Origin: Pyrus communis
Taxonomy: Eukaryota; Streptophyta; Magnoliopsida; Rosales; Rosaceae
Length of the DNA stretch: 64,000 nt
Direction of reading: 5' to 3'
Assembly: GCF_963583255.1 (NCBI RefSeq)
Contig: NC_084813.1
Coordinates: 6,682,001 to 6,746,000, forward strand
In this document: in pieces, positions 1-12,329 of the stretch
How positions within the stretch are numbered: the first letter of the stretch is position 1
Layout: each line of letters opens with the position of its first letter
The notes under the pieces: model-generated
Database searches by the model: none
The model's input: only the letters and a program-made list of their open reading frames with translations
What the model was told of the DNA's origin: nothing
Program-made: the position numbers and the translations under genes

Positions 1-387
1 ATGAAAAACTTTGTTGCACTCTAAACAAAGAGTGAGGTTAAGTACATAAGAAATGTGAAGCGTAGTATACTATATATGGATCGAAATATATATTTTCCTA
101 ATACGGGGAATAGAATGATACTGTATTGTAGATTGATCAATATTAAGTTTACCCATTTTGACTACGTAGCGTTATAACTTATGAGCTCCAACACGTCGAT
201 CTGAAACTCGACATGGATCAACTAGAACCCTACCAGTTGGCCTCGAACTCAACCCTAATAGAAGCTCAAATTACAAATTTACAGAATATCGAATCTAAGA
301 TCTTTTTCGAAACCATTTTTAGTTGCAGTTGCAGCATGAATTATTTGCGCAGGATCCTTCACTGTTGCACATGTAGTTATATTTAAG

Positions 388-541
388 GCAACTTTAACGA
401 AAAACTCCAGGCACTGTTCACTTTAACGAAAAATCACATTTTTACACTAAAAAGTCAATCCTGGTACTATTCACTTTACCCTTTATTTTGTCATTATCGT
501 TAAAATTCAAAGTTTTTAAATCATTTTCATTAGTTTTCCTT
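388..541 (-). mobile_element. MITE-like repeat, family copy 1
   Basis: The block contains the words CTTTAACGAAAAATCACA and TTTTTACACTAAAAAGTCAA, which reappear in reverse complement at 21265-21420 inside the helicase gene. Length is about 150 bp in both. Two dispersed copies in opposite orientation, with no coding capacity, indicate a small non-autonomous element. The ends are approximate. Confidence 0.5.
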
Positions 542-1107
542 ATATTTAATCAAATTTCCCATTATTGTTGTGCGGCCTATCATGACGGTTGTGCAAGCCT
601 CGTATTAATTAAAACAATAATGCTGTTGTTCTTGCGCAACAACAATGGAAATTTAACCAATTGATGGAGTGTACTGCTAGGGCTAGGGCTAGGGATGGAT
701 ACAAAACGAATAATTACCAAGGAAAATAATACACCTTCCATATAGAGATTAGAGATAGAAGATGGTGAAACCATCAATCTTATACGACAAATCTTCTCTT
801 CTCTAACAAAACCTTTAATGCTCAAATCAACAATAGGCCTTTGATTCTATTTTTTTAGGATCAAATGCTTACTATACATACACGTTCAATCCACTCGTCT
901 CTTTTGTTAGAATCCAAGTCGAACACTAACAAGTAATCCTTGTTCAACAATAAAGTACGAGATTAGGATAAAAACTGTGTTTCAGTCCTATATCTTCTTT
1001 GCACTAATTTGAATCAAAATAGTTGATTATTACATACATTCTCATGCTCGTATTCTAACATATCAAAAATGCTTGCATCCCCGTGAATATGTACTTTGAC
1101 CCGTGTG

Positions 1108-1111
<4 letters not shown>

Positions 1112-1153
<42 letters not shown>
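1112..1153. repeat. (CT)n microsatellite
   Basis: About 21 uninterrupted CT units, roughly 390 bp upstream of the LOLITA-like start codon. It may lie in the promoter or 5' UTR region. Confidence 0.95.
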
Positions 1154-1155
<2 letters not shown>

Positions 1156-1540
1156 AATAACAAAATGTAAGCCGACAAAATCATAGAAATAAACCCATCT
1201 AGGCCCACAAAATCATAACCAACCCATAAAATCATAGAAATCTGTAGAAATAAATCCATCTAAGCCTACAAAATCATAAAATCACAGAAATCTGCTCTGA
1301 CCCAAATGGAGTCAGCCCAGATAATCAAACAAAGCCCACTTCTTCTCTGAAGTCTGCAGATCTTTCTACCCAAAAGCAACCATACCGACTCCCACCGCAG
1401 CTTGAGGTGACCACAAGCTGTGAAAATTCCAATTTCGTATAGAAAATTTGACATTTTTTGTAAACAAGTTCATCGCATCAGTAATTGTTGGTGTTCCTCC
1501 CCGATCCTACCTTTTTACAACTCAACTCAGCGAGCGAGCT

Positions 1541-3762
1541 ATGATACTGGCAGTGTTGTTCGCCAACTCGGAAGGCAACATCCTAGTTGAACGGTAAGCG
1601 CAGATCTCCGCCGTCCTTTCATATATCCTCATGGTTTTGAATTGCTTTGCGTTTTTGGCTTAGAATTGTTGATTATGTAATACCCTTTTGTGGGTTTGGT
1701 TAATCTAGCTTGGAAATATTATGGATTGGATCTGAATTGTGATGTTGGGTTTTTCATATCTGTGTAATATGTTGTTTTCTTTGTATGTATGCTGGGTTAA
1801 ATCGGGTGGACTTTGATTTGCTAGGATGGTTGCTTATTTGTATTATATGGGTTTACGGGGAAACGCCGAATTTTAAATGGTACCCTTCTTGTTTCTATCT
1901 TACGAGATCTTGTCAGATCAAGATGTGAACAGGGTAGGCAACAATTTACAACAAATCATGTTTTGTGTGTAGACATGGTATAGAGACGATTTTACATTTG
2001 CTATAGAAACCTCATCGTTGTGCGTTGCTGTATAGTGTGTATGCGATTGCAATCTATATGGCGTATATCGAAAAGGACTGATGGTAGATCAGTTTTGAGT
2101 TGATTGCTTTGATATCTTTTTGTGCTTGGGTTTGCTGTCTTCGTGAAGCATTGACTCATTGGTTTTATGTCTTATTGAAGTTTCAATGGAGTTCCTGCTG
2201 AGGAAAGGCTGCATTGGCGATCTTTCCTAGTCAAACTTGGGGCAGATAATCTTAGGGGCGTGAAGAATGAAGAGCTCCTTGTTGCTTGCCACAAGTATGT
2301 ATAATAGTTTCTGTTGTTGTTGTGCGGATATAATGCATAATCTCTACGTTTAGATTGCCTTAGTATTAGATGACTAGTGTAATGGCATATCGTGTAATCA
2401 GAACTGAGCTGGAGCCTGATTTTTGCCCCAGTGAGAATATAATGCTGGAATGTGATGAAGGTTGTAAAATTTATAAGCTAGAGCTTGAAAATTGGTTTGT
2501 GAAGGGATTCCCTTTTTGGCATTGAGTATTCTGCAAAGAACTCCATTGTCATCTGTATTTATATTAATAATAGAAACGTGACTCAGAATCTGGTACCATT
2601 TTACATGATTTGACATGTGTTCATGTGTTTATCAGGTCAGTTTACATTGTTTACACTGTGCTTGGAGATGTCAGCATCTATGTCGTGGGCAAAGATGAGT
2701 ATGATGAACTAGCTTGTAAGTATTCAGTGCTCCATTCAATAATATGATGCTGGTTTGTAAAAAACGACAGGATGAAATTAATCAATGAAAATCCAAAGTT
2801 GGACTTCACTGTTGTTGGGATTAATGTTCTGGACCAGTTGTTTTTCACACCTCTTTAATACCTTTTCATCGGTAGTTTAGTTAGTTGCAAATATGGGCTT
2901 TTCCATTTTAGATGAGTAACTTTTACATGCCTTCCAAAGTAGTTTCATGTCATCAACCATGCACAAGGCTCTCACCTATTACAGTGGGTCAGTTCAGTAT
3001 TAGGGAAGGTTGATGACTTTGCTTAGAAGAAACAAGCGAAAAAAGAGTGCTATATATTTCCCCCAAGATGTTTTAGTAGGACCGAATCTGATGTACTGCT
3101 TGGTGCAATTGGCCAAAGGTAGCAATTGTTTTATTTGTTTTTCGGTGGAAATTTGATGCCATCACCTATTGTCAAAAAATGCAAAATGATAACTTTTTTA
3201 GACTCTGATGTGGTGCTTGCTATGGTTTCGCCATATTTTGTCAATTGCTTTTAAATGGGAGAGATGATGTGCTTGATTTTATTACTGGTATTGCTTTGTT
3301 AACCCTGGATGGTTTCTTGCTAGTGTCGGAAGTCATCTTTGTTATAACATCAGCTGTGAAGGATGTATGCGGAAAGCCTCCAACCGAGCGCCTTTTCCTG
3401 GATAAGTACGGAAGAATTTGCTTGTGTCTGGATGAAATTGTTTGGAAGGTGAGCTGCTGGATAACTTTTTAAACAATTAGAGCGAAAAATTCTCATCATA
3501 ATAACATCACAATCAAACCTTACATTTCCTTTTATTATTCGGGTTGATAGGAAGACTTGCTTTCATCCGTCGTTTCGTCTCACATTTACTGGACTCCATA
3601 TTGCACAACAGTTATATGTTGCTGCCCAGCCTTTTTCTTTATAATGATGAATTTTATCTTCTTTGACATCTGTTTTCCTGTACTTTGAAGGGATTGCTGG
3701 AAAATACAGAAAAGGATAGAATCAAGAGACTGATAAGGTTGAAGCCTCCAACTGAGTTCTGA
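1541..3762 (+). CDS. LOLITA: Longin/SNARE-like small subunit, LOLITA-like (TPLATE complex)
   Basis: Five exons read as one 147-residue protein: 1541-1593, 2181-2294, 2636-2715, 3324-3448 and 3691-3762. All introns are GT-AG and all phases join. The protein starts MILAVLFANSEGN and ends RLIRLKPPTEF. It has the shape of a longin/sigma-zeta adaptin small chain: an N-terminal beta hairpin, the stretch SVYIVYTVLGDVSIYVVG, then the helical part with DVCGKPPTERLF and the ICLCLDEIVWKG segment. From memory this matches Arabidopsis At1g15370, LOLITA, a small subunit of the TPLATE complex in clathrin-mediated endocytosis at the plasma membrane. Coatomer zeta and AP sigma chains share the fold but are less close. 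The ATG at 1541 gives the family's usual N-terminus, and the length is normal. The gene looks intact. Confidence 0.88.
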
Positions 3763-4160
3763 ATAAAGCTTCCTACTGAATGTTGAACCGAAAGCAATGT
3801 TGAATTCATCTCCGGTGTATTTTCAGGCTTTGCGATAGCCAGTATGTTTTCAAACCTCACTTGCATTAGATAATATGAGAACAGGTAATATTTCTCTACA
3901 CTCCATGAGATTATATTTTCTATACTCTTAAGATTATTCTTGTCAATACCTTGTAATATACTGTCTTCCCAAAACAATGTGTAGCGTGTGCGTCGCCGTG
4001 GTAAATTTTTTGCCGGAGAAAGACACGGTGGTTCTTTAGGACGATTTGCGATATAAGTATGCCCTCCACTGAACTCCATGTAGCCCCGAGCTGTGAATGG
4101 ATTAGGGATCATTAGATAGCTAGAATCAAGAATAACAGATAAAACTAGAGCGCTAAGAGT

Positions 4161-4306
4161 AGTTTTTACTCTCTACAATTTTATAATAGCAAAGTTTAAA
4201 AAAAAAAAAAAAAATCAGATTGGTACCAAGCATAAAATCCAAAATTTACTATACAAATGTTAATAATAAGAGTTTTTACTCTCTACAATTTTAAAATAAC
4301 AAAGTT
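4161..4306. repeat. Direct repeat pair, about 36 bp units
   Basis: The word AGTTTTTACTCTCTACAATT begins both units, at 4161 and 4271, and the following 16 bases differ only slightly. A poly-A run follows each unit. This looks like a local duplication of about 110 bp. Confidence 0.75.
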
Positions 4307-5659
4307 AAAAAATAAAAAAATAAAAAAAAATCGGTCATGAGTGTAGCCAAGTTGACTAGAGCTTAGGGTTCTCTCTTTGCAATTAAATTTAAATCCGTCT
4401 ATGTATAGTTTAAACAAACGAGGAGTTGGTAAAGATTGTTCTCTTTACTAAAACAAGGCTTAGGTTCGAGTCTCACTGTCGATAATTTCTCTTGGTGGTT
4501 GATCTGTAAAAACCAATAAAGAGGTTAAGACCCCTTCTATAATTTCACAAAGAGGCTTGTGGTATATGCCCTGACCTTGGAATGGGATAGCCTTCCCTCC
4601 TTCAAAACTTTTTCTTACCAAAAAAGAAATTTAAATCCCTGAGAAAGTATACATTGATCACAAAGGAGGCAAATTGTATAGAACAAAAGTGCTTGGTAAT
4701 CGAACATCATTAAACTCATTATTTAAATGACATGTCACTTAAAATTTTTGGAAAGCCTTTAAATCTTCGTACTCCCACGTTTACCATGTTCTGACAGGAA
4801 TGCAACTCCGCAGAATTGTCTTGCAAAATTGGTGTATTTTGGCTCTGTAGAAAATTTTGAAATTTCGACACAATGATTTTAGCCTCTTAGGTCCCATTTG
4901 GAGGTTTTTTTTCACCAAAAACTACTATTTCAAAGTTAAGCAATAAATGGTAAAACAAAACATCCCGCTTAGTTTTAAAACAACGACCCCCAAACAGCAG
5001 CTATTAAAAGCAACATTCAAAAAAGACAAACTTGAGTTTGTACGTGCATCAGCTTGCTAGTATTAGAAGGCACAGCAATAATGTTATAGAGTTGCTATAT
5101 GCAAGTGGAAAAACTAGTTATATACAGTGAGTTAGTAGGTGCATAATTGTTTGACCAAGACAACTTGAGGAACCAAGAGGACGGCAATGAAAGGAGAAGG
5201 CTTGTGGAGCAAGTGTAGGTGCGGAGAAGCATGATGCCAATCAGAGTCTCTTCAGAGGCAGTCTCCAAGAACACGATGGTGTTCTTAATTGCTGCTTCCA
5301 TTGCTTCTAGCTGGTAACTGCAAACAATGACAAAATATAACAGCTTGACAAACCCAACCCTTCGTATTGAATTCAAAATTGTTTATATTTTAGCAACCAA
5401 ATAATCAAGGAGATGACTGGGGAGTGAGAGCAGGAACCACAATCTGCTTACGAAGTGGATGAAATTTTAATTTGCAATCTTTTTGGTTTTGTCAGCAACC
5501 AAACAATGAAATTATTTGAAAGGATGAATGTCTCTAACCAAATAACATACATTTAAAAAGAGTAAAAGAAGGAAAAACAAGACAAGACCTTCTGGCAAAT
5601 GGGAGAGGATCAAAGTCAGCAGATAGTTGGGCTCCGTCAATCTCCATGGCAGCTGGTTT

Positions 5660-5990
5660 TGCAGCAGCTTCTCCACTATTGACACCACCACCATACTCTT
5701 ACAATTATTGTTTCCATTACCATCACCTGCTCTATAATTACCACCACCATCGCCATCGCCACCGCTATCGTCGCCATTGCCCTTGATTGCAACCACCAAC
5801 ATTATCCCACTGCCACTATCACCACCACTATCTTTGCCATCGCCATCAACAATGCAATTGCCACCATCACCACTACGAACACTGTTGCCTCTACACCCCA
5901 ACCACCACATCCTATTATTGGTACCACCCCCCACACCTGTTGGTGCTGCCATCACTGCCACTACCCTGCCGCTGCTGTTGTTGTCACCAC
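5660..5990. repeat. Trinucleotide-rich (CCA/CAT/CAC) low-complexity tract
   Basis: The plus strand is dominated by ACC, CAC and CAT triplets. It gives open frames on both strands (Pro/Leu/Ser-rich on plus, Gly/Asp/Asn-rich on minus) without recognisable domains, so the frames are composition artefacts. Confidence 0.7.
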
Positions 5991-6379
5991 GCCTACTACT
6001 ATGTGTATTTTTGTCATACAATCACTTTTACATTGAAAATTTTCAAACGCTTTACACTTTTGAAAATAAAGTTTATCAAACGCTCAACCCTTTTATTTTA
6101 CAACTAGTTTTTCTTTAAGCACAACATAAGCGGTTTTAGAAGAAAAAAAAAACATCAATCCCAAAAACTGACCCTTAGTTCTATTCTCTGATTGGCTTTG
6201 CGTCAAAAAGCCTCCAAAAAAAATTTTCATCATTAAAGGCTTCTTTGTACATATTAACTGAAATTAAAAATAAAATAAAATAAAGCTCTTTTAAAACCAA
6301 TTATTTAACAAAATCTGGGGTGAAAATGATGTAAAATAATAAGATAGAATGCACTTATTACTAATGACACTAATCCTAT

Positions 6380-6620
6380 TCGATTCCCAGCGGGGATTTG
6401 GTTCCCATCCGGACCCAAATTATAGAGATCCTCACACCTTAATCATTTATTGTACATCGTACAGTCATAAATCATTTGAATTTTATTATTCAAAATTAAA
6501 CACAAATAGTAATTAAAAAAAAACTAACCATACGATGTATGATGAACGATTAGGATGTGAGAATCTCTAAGATCCCCACAAAAATGATCCAGAGAGGATC
6601 CTCATCCTCCAAGGGGTACT
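6380..6620. mobile_element. Degenerate MITE related to the one at 14859-15058
   Basis: It shares with 14859-15058 the central palindrome-like words around TACGATGTATGATGAACG and the flanking GAGATCC and GGATCCTC motifs. The ends are eroded, so the limits are approximate. It has no coding capacity. Confidence 0.45.
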
Positions 6621-7113
6621 AAAGGTTAAAGTAAAAGCGTACAAATACGAAAACAAAACATACCTTTTAAGCGTGATGGGTTCCTAAAATGTATTCTGAA
6701 ATTGACTGAATTTGTGGTGGTTTTCATATTTAGTAATTGTTAACAACATGAGATAAAGAGATAATGGTACACCTAATCTCATAACCAGATACCACAATTA
6801 TAGAGACCGATATATTTTTCTTTGCCTGATCTCTTCCTAATTCAGAAAAAGTAATTTTCACATATCACTTATTTCCTCTTAAGCACATTTATTTATTTTT
6901 GGCTTTCATATTACAGCAGTTAAAAGAAAATTAATGAAAAAAAAATAGGCAGATATATATCAAAAAAGAAAAGGTGCGAGAAAATCATTTTCCAAAATTA
7001 ATTTATGCTTGTCATGGTAAGCAATGCATCTCTATACATATAATATCCCACATATTTGTCTTCAGTTGTCCCTTTCTCTCCTCCTCAAAACTATAGTCTA
7101 TTGAAAACTTGTT

Positions 7114-7865
7114 ATGGCAATAGCAATGAAGGCTCGGGTGACTTTAATTAGCATTCCTCCATTTGGCTTTCATCCAAGCAACTTGAACCAGTCCACAGCT
7201 ACAACACCAACCCCACCCCCAGCCTCTCACTTCCTTCAAGTTTCAACAAACACCCAGGTCCGTCTGTTAAGAGTGTTCACCTGTGTACGTTCAAAGTTCG
7301 ATTTTCTCCCTCCTCCATATCACTTGTGTCAAAAATAAGCTTGCATTGCATTCATTATTTGATGATCGTTAAAGTTCTATGTTTGTTAAATTGCAATTGT
7401 ACATATGAAAATAATTAACTAGAAAATACTAGACAGACAAAAATTGCTTTGGTTTATACATAATTGTATGCTATATCTTACCAAGAACATTGATAAGTAT
7501 GGCTCTTGTAGAATGTAAATTTGTACGTTATGTAAATAAAGACTGTACTTCACCTCCATATATACTCGAGATCAGATCGGAATTAAAAATTTGGTGATGC
7601 TAACGGCCATAATTAAGGTACTTATAATTACTTCCTTTCAAATAGTACTCGTGTTAAAGATTGTGAATCTGAATTACTCATTAAATAAAAGTATTTTTGT
7701 TTATTATTTTGGATATGTTGCCTAGATTGATACTTTGACGTATTACAAAAAAAAATGGTGCTTCGCCAATGTAACATACTAAATTGCACGTCCGGGACAT
7801 GCATGTTATGTGCATCTTTATAGGGTTGGAGACAATGGGTGGAAAGAACAAAGCATGGCAAGACG
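7114..7865 (+). pseudogene. Decayed ATS3-like (PLAT domain) gene copy
   Basis: This is a broken sister of the gene at 8502. Exon 1 (7114-7257) starts MAIAMKARVTLI, close to the MSITMKAAVTLV start of the sister, and ends at a CAG/GT boundary. Exon 2 (7512-7617) aligns along its whole length with the sister's second exon, but its frame hits TAA at 7533-7535 and it is one base longer. Exon 3 survives only as a patch around 7790-7865 that includes GACAATGGGTGGAAAG, matching the sister's GYDGWK region. The upstream sequence (about 6765-7110) also resembles the sister's promoter. I infer a tandem duplicate that lost function. A neofunctional short peptide from the 74-codon first ORF is possible but unsupported. 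Confidence 0.72.
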
Positions 7866-8501
7866 GTATAAAGATTAAAGTGAAAGATGCAAATATGTGC
7901 ACTACAACATTGGTTAGACTGAATGTGCTCTTCTATGCATTTGAGTTGGAATCCCCCTTTCGTAATTTAAAAAAAAAAAAAAAACAATCATAATACCACT
8001 GGTTTAAGAAAGTAAAAAGATAGATTATTGTTATTTTTTTACAAATGCTAGATATAATCTTTTCTAAACTCAACTAAATATAAGAAGAAAGATAGTTTGA
8101 ACTTGGAACACAATGAGTTAAAGAGGTATGTTCTATCTCATCAAGACAATCCATCACTTTCCAAAACAAAAGATCAAAGAATATAAAAATATAGACCTCT
8201 TAAAAATGGAAGGTGTCTAAAATAAATTCTAGAAATGCCTGCTCGCAGGGCTTTTCATACCTACTAATAGAATTTCTTGACAACATGACAAAGAGATAAT
8301 GGTGTACACACTTAACCTAATGTCATAATCAAATATCACAACCATAGAGATAAAGTTTCTGACTGTAATCCACCCTTAGTTAAGCAAGTGATAAAGACTT
8401 GCACATGAACGACCGACTGTAGCATTCGTATACCCTATATAATGATATATCCCCTCTCTCTTATTCAGATTATATTTTTTACTGAAATTAAGTTGAAGGT
8501 T

Positions 8502-9444
8502 ATGTCAATAACAATGAAGGCAGCAGTGACTTTAGTGCTTATCTTCACCTTCATGCAAGCCACTTCAACCATTAATGCACAACCCCAACTCCTCCCATCC
8601 ACTCAGGTATGAGAAAATTCCTCGATAAATAGTTAATCAACAAAGTTCTGTAAATTACTAATGAATATATGAAAATAAATAGAGAAAATATTACTTGTTT
8701 AAATTAATACATATGTTCTTTTTCTGAAAATTGTGTGTAATAATTTTTTACTATATATCCTGATGTATTAATAAAATTAATAGATATGGGTTTTTCCAGA
8801 ATGTAGGTAACTGTTCTTACGTGGTGAAGATAAAGACTAGCTGTACTTCGGCCCATTACACGCTAAATCAGATCAATATCACGTTTGGTGATACTTTGAA
8901 TAAGGTACTTCTCTCCCAAATTACATTATACAGATACAAACTCGTATATCTATACAATACATATAGTCTAGCTCTATGTCGGAAATACTATGTTGCGTGA
9001 CAGGCTTATACATGTTTGTAACTTTGCATAACGTGAATCTAAAAATGTCGTCTAGATTGATGCCTGCCAACATAACATCATCTGCAATGTCACATGAGTG
9101 TGATATTTACAACTTGTATTATTGTCTTTTTAACATTATTTCCTGATGATGATCAGGTGTATTCAGGTAGAATTGATGATCCACAAAAAGGCAGATTCCG
9201 ACGGTGTCGTATGGATACATTTGGTCATATTTTCGGGCCATGCACGTACCCTTGTTGTATGTTATTCTACAGGACGGGATACGATGGGTGGAAAGTAGAT
9301 ACAGCGACAATTTTCGTTGATGCTAAATCTGTCACATTTTTTTTCAACTCGATGTATATCCCACAAGGTGTTTGGTATGGGCTTAATAATTGTATTGGCG
9401 CTGATGCGGCATCATCCCCTGAAAACACACAGAAAAAGATATAG
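8502..9444 (+). CDS. Embryo-specific protein ATS3-like, PLAT/LH2 domain, secreted
   Basis: Three exons (8502-8606, 8800-8904, 9157-9444) encode 165 residues, with GT-AG introns in phase 0. Residues 1-27 form a hydrophobic signal peptide (MSITMKAAVTLVLIFTFMQA, then a likely cut after NAQ). The rest is the ATS3-type domain: CSYVVKIKTSC, the QINITFGD strand, YSGRIDDP, CRMDTFGHIFGPC, YRTGYDGWK and the terminal GVWYGLNNC. In Arabidopsis, ATS3 proteins are seed and embryo expressed; the molecular role is not settled. A TATA-like box (TATATAAT, about 8436-8443) lies some 60 bp upstream of the ATG. Compared with its neighbour at 13887 it has diverged: ICYVYLY has become CCMLFY, and the C-terminus carries an extra lysine-rich tail. 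It is open and probably functional. Confidence 0.85.
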
Positions 9445-10318
9445 GAGTTTGTCTTCTTGTTCTGACCGCAACTCTCTGGTTTCTAATAAAAGTGGTACTA
9501 GTGCTTTAGTATTCCCATTTTTCATCGATTCCGCACGTTATGTTGATGGTATATATACAAAATAAATCAATAAAAATGGGTTTTGTTTACTTCGAAAGTT
9601 GGTTCCAGTTAAGCAGTTTCTCTCATTCTAAAGTCCTTATGACTATTTGCATGAGTTTATTTAGATTCTTAGGTATGGTGGTTAGAAAGCTTTAGATAAG
9701 TTTAGTTCCAAAGAGTCTTTAAGAAAAACAGCATGTTGCTTTCCCCAGTCGTGGCATAGGTCTAGCTAGCAACGGCGACAGAGCTTATACGGCGGCGCCA
9801 TAACCAACGGAGGTGGGAGCTGCAGCTAGCTGAAGATAAGGTGCAGAAGGAAATGTCGACGAAAGTGAATACTGATGTAATACAACAAAGTCAGTAGTTC
9901 ATGCCTCTATCTATAGCAAATGAACATGATTTTGTCAATGAAAGAGAGGTATTTTGAGCTATAGGTCTCCAAAAACACTTAATATATGGTAGAGCTGCGA
10001 AGATATCTGTGAGAAATGAGAATAAAGGGCCTCATTTGTGTGCCATTTCGAATTGGGATTAGTCTATAATAAAATTCCACATCGGACATATTGGTCTTTT
10101 TATTCTCTACCCAACCACTATATAAGGAGGGTTTTGGAGAAGGAAGATATACATAGAAAATTGAGAAAAAAAAATCTATAGAGAGGATAGTAAGGATAAT
10201 ACTTAGTTACTCACTCATATACTCATTTTTTTTATTTGGTTCAATAAAAAGATATCACATGTCACTTGTTTTTAAAGTCCAAGAAAAATTAAATAACATG
10301 TCTATTATTTTTTAAAGG

Positions 10319-10903
10319 CTTAAATGTAAAAAAGGTCCTTGTCTTTTAAACATTCTAGTCAATTAATCCCTGTATTTTGAATTTAGCCGATTTAGCCTTT
10401 GTGTTTTACACCGTTAGCCAATGCAACCATTCCACCAAAAATAGATTTTTGTCAAAAATAAATAAAAGTTCAAATATGAAACAATCCAAAAATCATCATA
10501 CCCATGAGGGTACGCGGGAAGGGAGATCAGGGAAGTGGTGCGGATTGATGCTATGAAGATGGCACGGATGGGGGAGGGTGATCGACATCGTCTTGGGAGT
10601 TGTTGGGTGAAGAACTACGAGAAAAGTCACGGTGATTAGGGTGTTGCCTTGGGTGTGTTCGACGGTGGTGGTGCTGGGGGTTTCAAATTCTCCTTTTACT
10701 TTTGAATTCTTTTAATTTTCTTATCTTTTATTCTTATTTGTTAATCAATCCGAAACATATTTATAAAAAATTTAACAATAACTAGATGGAAAGTACTAAA
10801 TTAAATCAGTGAGTGAAACACGAAGACTAAATCAGTTAAATTGAAAACACACGGACCAAGTCAACCGAAAAGGTATAACATATGAACAATTTTGACATTT
10901 AAG
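10319..10903. mobile_element. Inverted-repeat element, about 585 bp, no coding capacity
   Basis: The left end starts CTTAAATGTAAAAAAGG and the right end closes TTTTGACATTTAAG, so the termini are inverted. The repeats extend imperfectly inward for about 90 bases (GATTTAGCCTTTGTGTTTTAC on the left, its imperfect complement on the right). No clear target duplication is visible, so the superfamily is unassigned; a Mutator-like element is possible. Confidence 0.45.
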
Positions 10904-11386
10904 GTACTTACTAGATGCATATAAGGTACATATAAGGTATTTACTGGTGAGTGCCTAAGTATTATCTGTTAAAAGAGCTCTACACTTTGGAGTCAAATGA
11001 GTTCTTATTAGGTGTCATGTGTCAAATTCTTATATGTGGGTAATTTTCTGGTACCAATTTTTAGTACGGAAGATTTGAAGGCTGGCTAGATAACCATTTC
11101 AATTTAAGTAATGCTAGAGACACCAATTTTGTCCAACAAATGATGTAGCACATTCTACGTCATACAAATTTTTATTACAATTATTAATCAAATTTCAATT
11201 CAATTAAAACACAAATTTAATTGGTGCTACATCATTTTCCAATTTTCTGTATTTTTTTTCTTTTTATTTTGGGTACCCCATGTTTAGTTAAAGTAACAAT
11301 GATACAGAAAGGGTCCGAAGAATACTCTACATTAAGGAACACGGAATGAAGAATTCGAACTTCGGATTAGACAAGAAACACGCTTA

Positions 11387-12329
11387 GGCCTCGTTTGGCA
11401 CACCGTATAAGACCATCGGATAGTATTAATAATACAAAACGGGTGTTTGGTGAGCTTCGTATTAAATAAGCACCGGATTATTTAATCCGGCCCCACTTAT
11501 TTTATACTCCTCCCACCCGCTTATGAATCCCGTCCAAAACCTCTGTATTATTTAGTCAGGTGAGATTTCTCTTGCTCACTCCGTTCCTCTCTTGCATGAC
11601 TCCTTCAACTATCTCACCCGTCTGCTCTCTCTCGTTTGGATCTCAAGTTCATCTTTGTCGTCTTCTTTTTTTCTTCTTTTTTTCTTTCTGTTCCTCCCTC
11701 CTCCTTCATACACACACACCTCCCACCTCCTCCGTTCGCCTTCGATCTCTGACATGACAACAATACTTCCGTGGGTTGAAGGAGGAAGATGATGATTCAA
11801 ATTCTTCCGATCTAGGCTCCAACGAGAAGGACGAGGAGGAGGAAGGGAGCTGGGCTCCGACAAGGAAGGGAGCTAGGCTCCGATGATAAATTTTGGTTTA
11901 TTAGCATTGAAAATATTTAATTTCTGGGATTTTTTTTTTTTGGTTGGTGAATCGATGTGGGTTTTGGGAGATTTGAAGAAATGAGGAAGTGGGTTTGTAT
12001 GGAAGGGTGGGAATTGATGTGTGGGGAAGATGGTGAAGATAGGAAGACACGAATGGGAAGTGGGAAGAGATCTGGGTTTTTTAATTTTTGTCTGTGTAAT
12101 GATGTTTATTTTTTTTTTCTCACCTGTTTTTCTTCCTTTTTTTTTCATTTTAACAACACTTATTTTGTGAAATTATTTAAAAAATTTATTATAGTCCGAC
12201 CTATTATCCGATGTATAAATTAATCCGATACAACACCAAACGCCCGATTAATTTAGTCAGTCCTATCCGACGACTATTTATCCTATACGACTGAAATAGT
12301 CAGTACGATCCGAGCTGCCAAACGAGGCC
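11387..12329. mobile_element. PIF/Harbinger-type non-autonomous element, copy 1
   Basis: It begins GGCCTCGTTTGGCA and ends TGCCAAACGAGGCC, perfect 14-bp inverted termini. The flanks are TTA on the left and TAA on the right, near the 3-bp duplication expected of Harbinger/Tourist elements but not identical. Length is 943 bp. Internal ORFs are short and CT-rich, so no transposase is present. A sister copy of 924 bp sits at 21721-22644 in the helicase gene. Confidence 0.8.

Larger units (their letters stand above)
1..1540. other. Upstream intergenic region of the LOLITA-like gene
   Basis: I find no convincing coding exon here. It holds a small MITE-like repeat (about 388-541) and a CT microsatellite (1112-1153). 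The last part, about 1300-1540, is probably promoter and 5' UTR of the gene starting at 1541, because that gene has no other exon upstream that I can see. The two minus-strand ORFs of 60-80 codons look like chance. Confidence 0.5.
3763..7113. other. Intergenic region with small repeats
   Basis: No supported gene. It contains a direct repeat pair (4161-4196 and 4271-4306), a CCA/CAC-rich low-complexity tract (about 5660-5990) and a degenerate MITE (about 6380-6620). The last 350 bp align by eye with the promoter of the ATS3-like gene at 8502. ORFs of 90-170 codons at 5095-6118 lie on or beside the low-complexity tract and overlap on both strands, so I do not call them. Confidence 0.5.

Noticed and set aside
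677..695. Three GCTAGG/GGCTAGGG units resembling plant telomere repeat
   Set aside because: Too few units and not the TTTAGGG sequence.
3654..4112. 152-codon minus-strand ORF
   Set aside because: It overlaps the last exon of the LOLITA-like gene in antisense and has no recognisable features.
5512..6118. Overlapping ORFs of 106-169 codons on both strands
   Set aside because: They arise from a CCA/CAT-rich tract; the proteins are Gly/Asp-rich or Pro/Leu/Ser-rich with no domain and no splice context.
10060..10135. TTCCACATCGG plus ACTATATAAGG, resembling the plant snRNA upstream element and TATA box
   Set aside because: The spacing (about 43 bp) is longer than usual and no U-snRNA sequence follows. 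A retrotransposon promoter piece is more likely.
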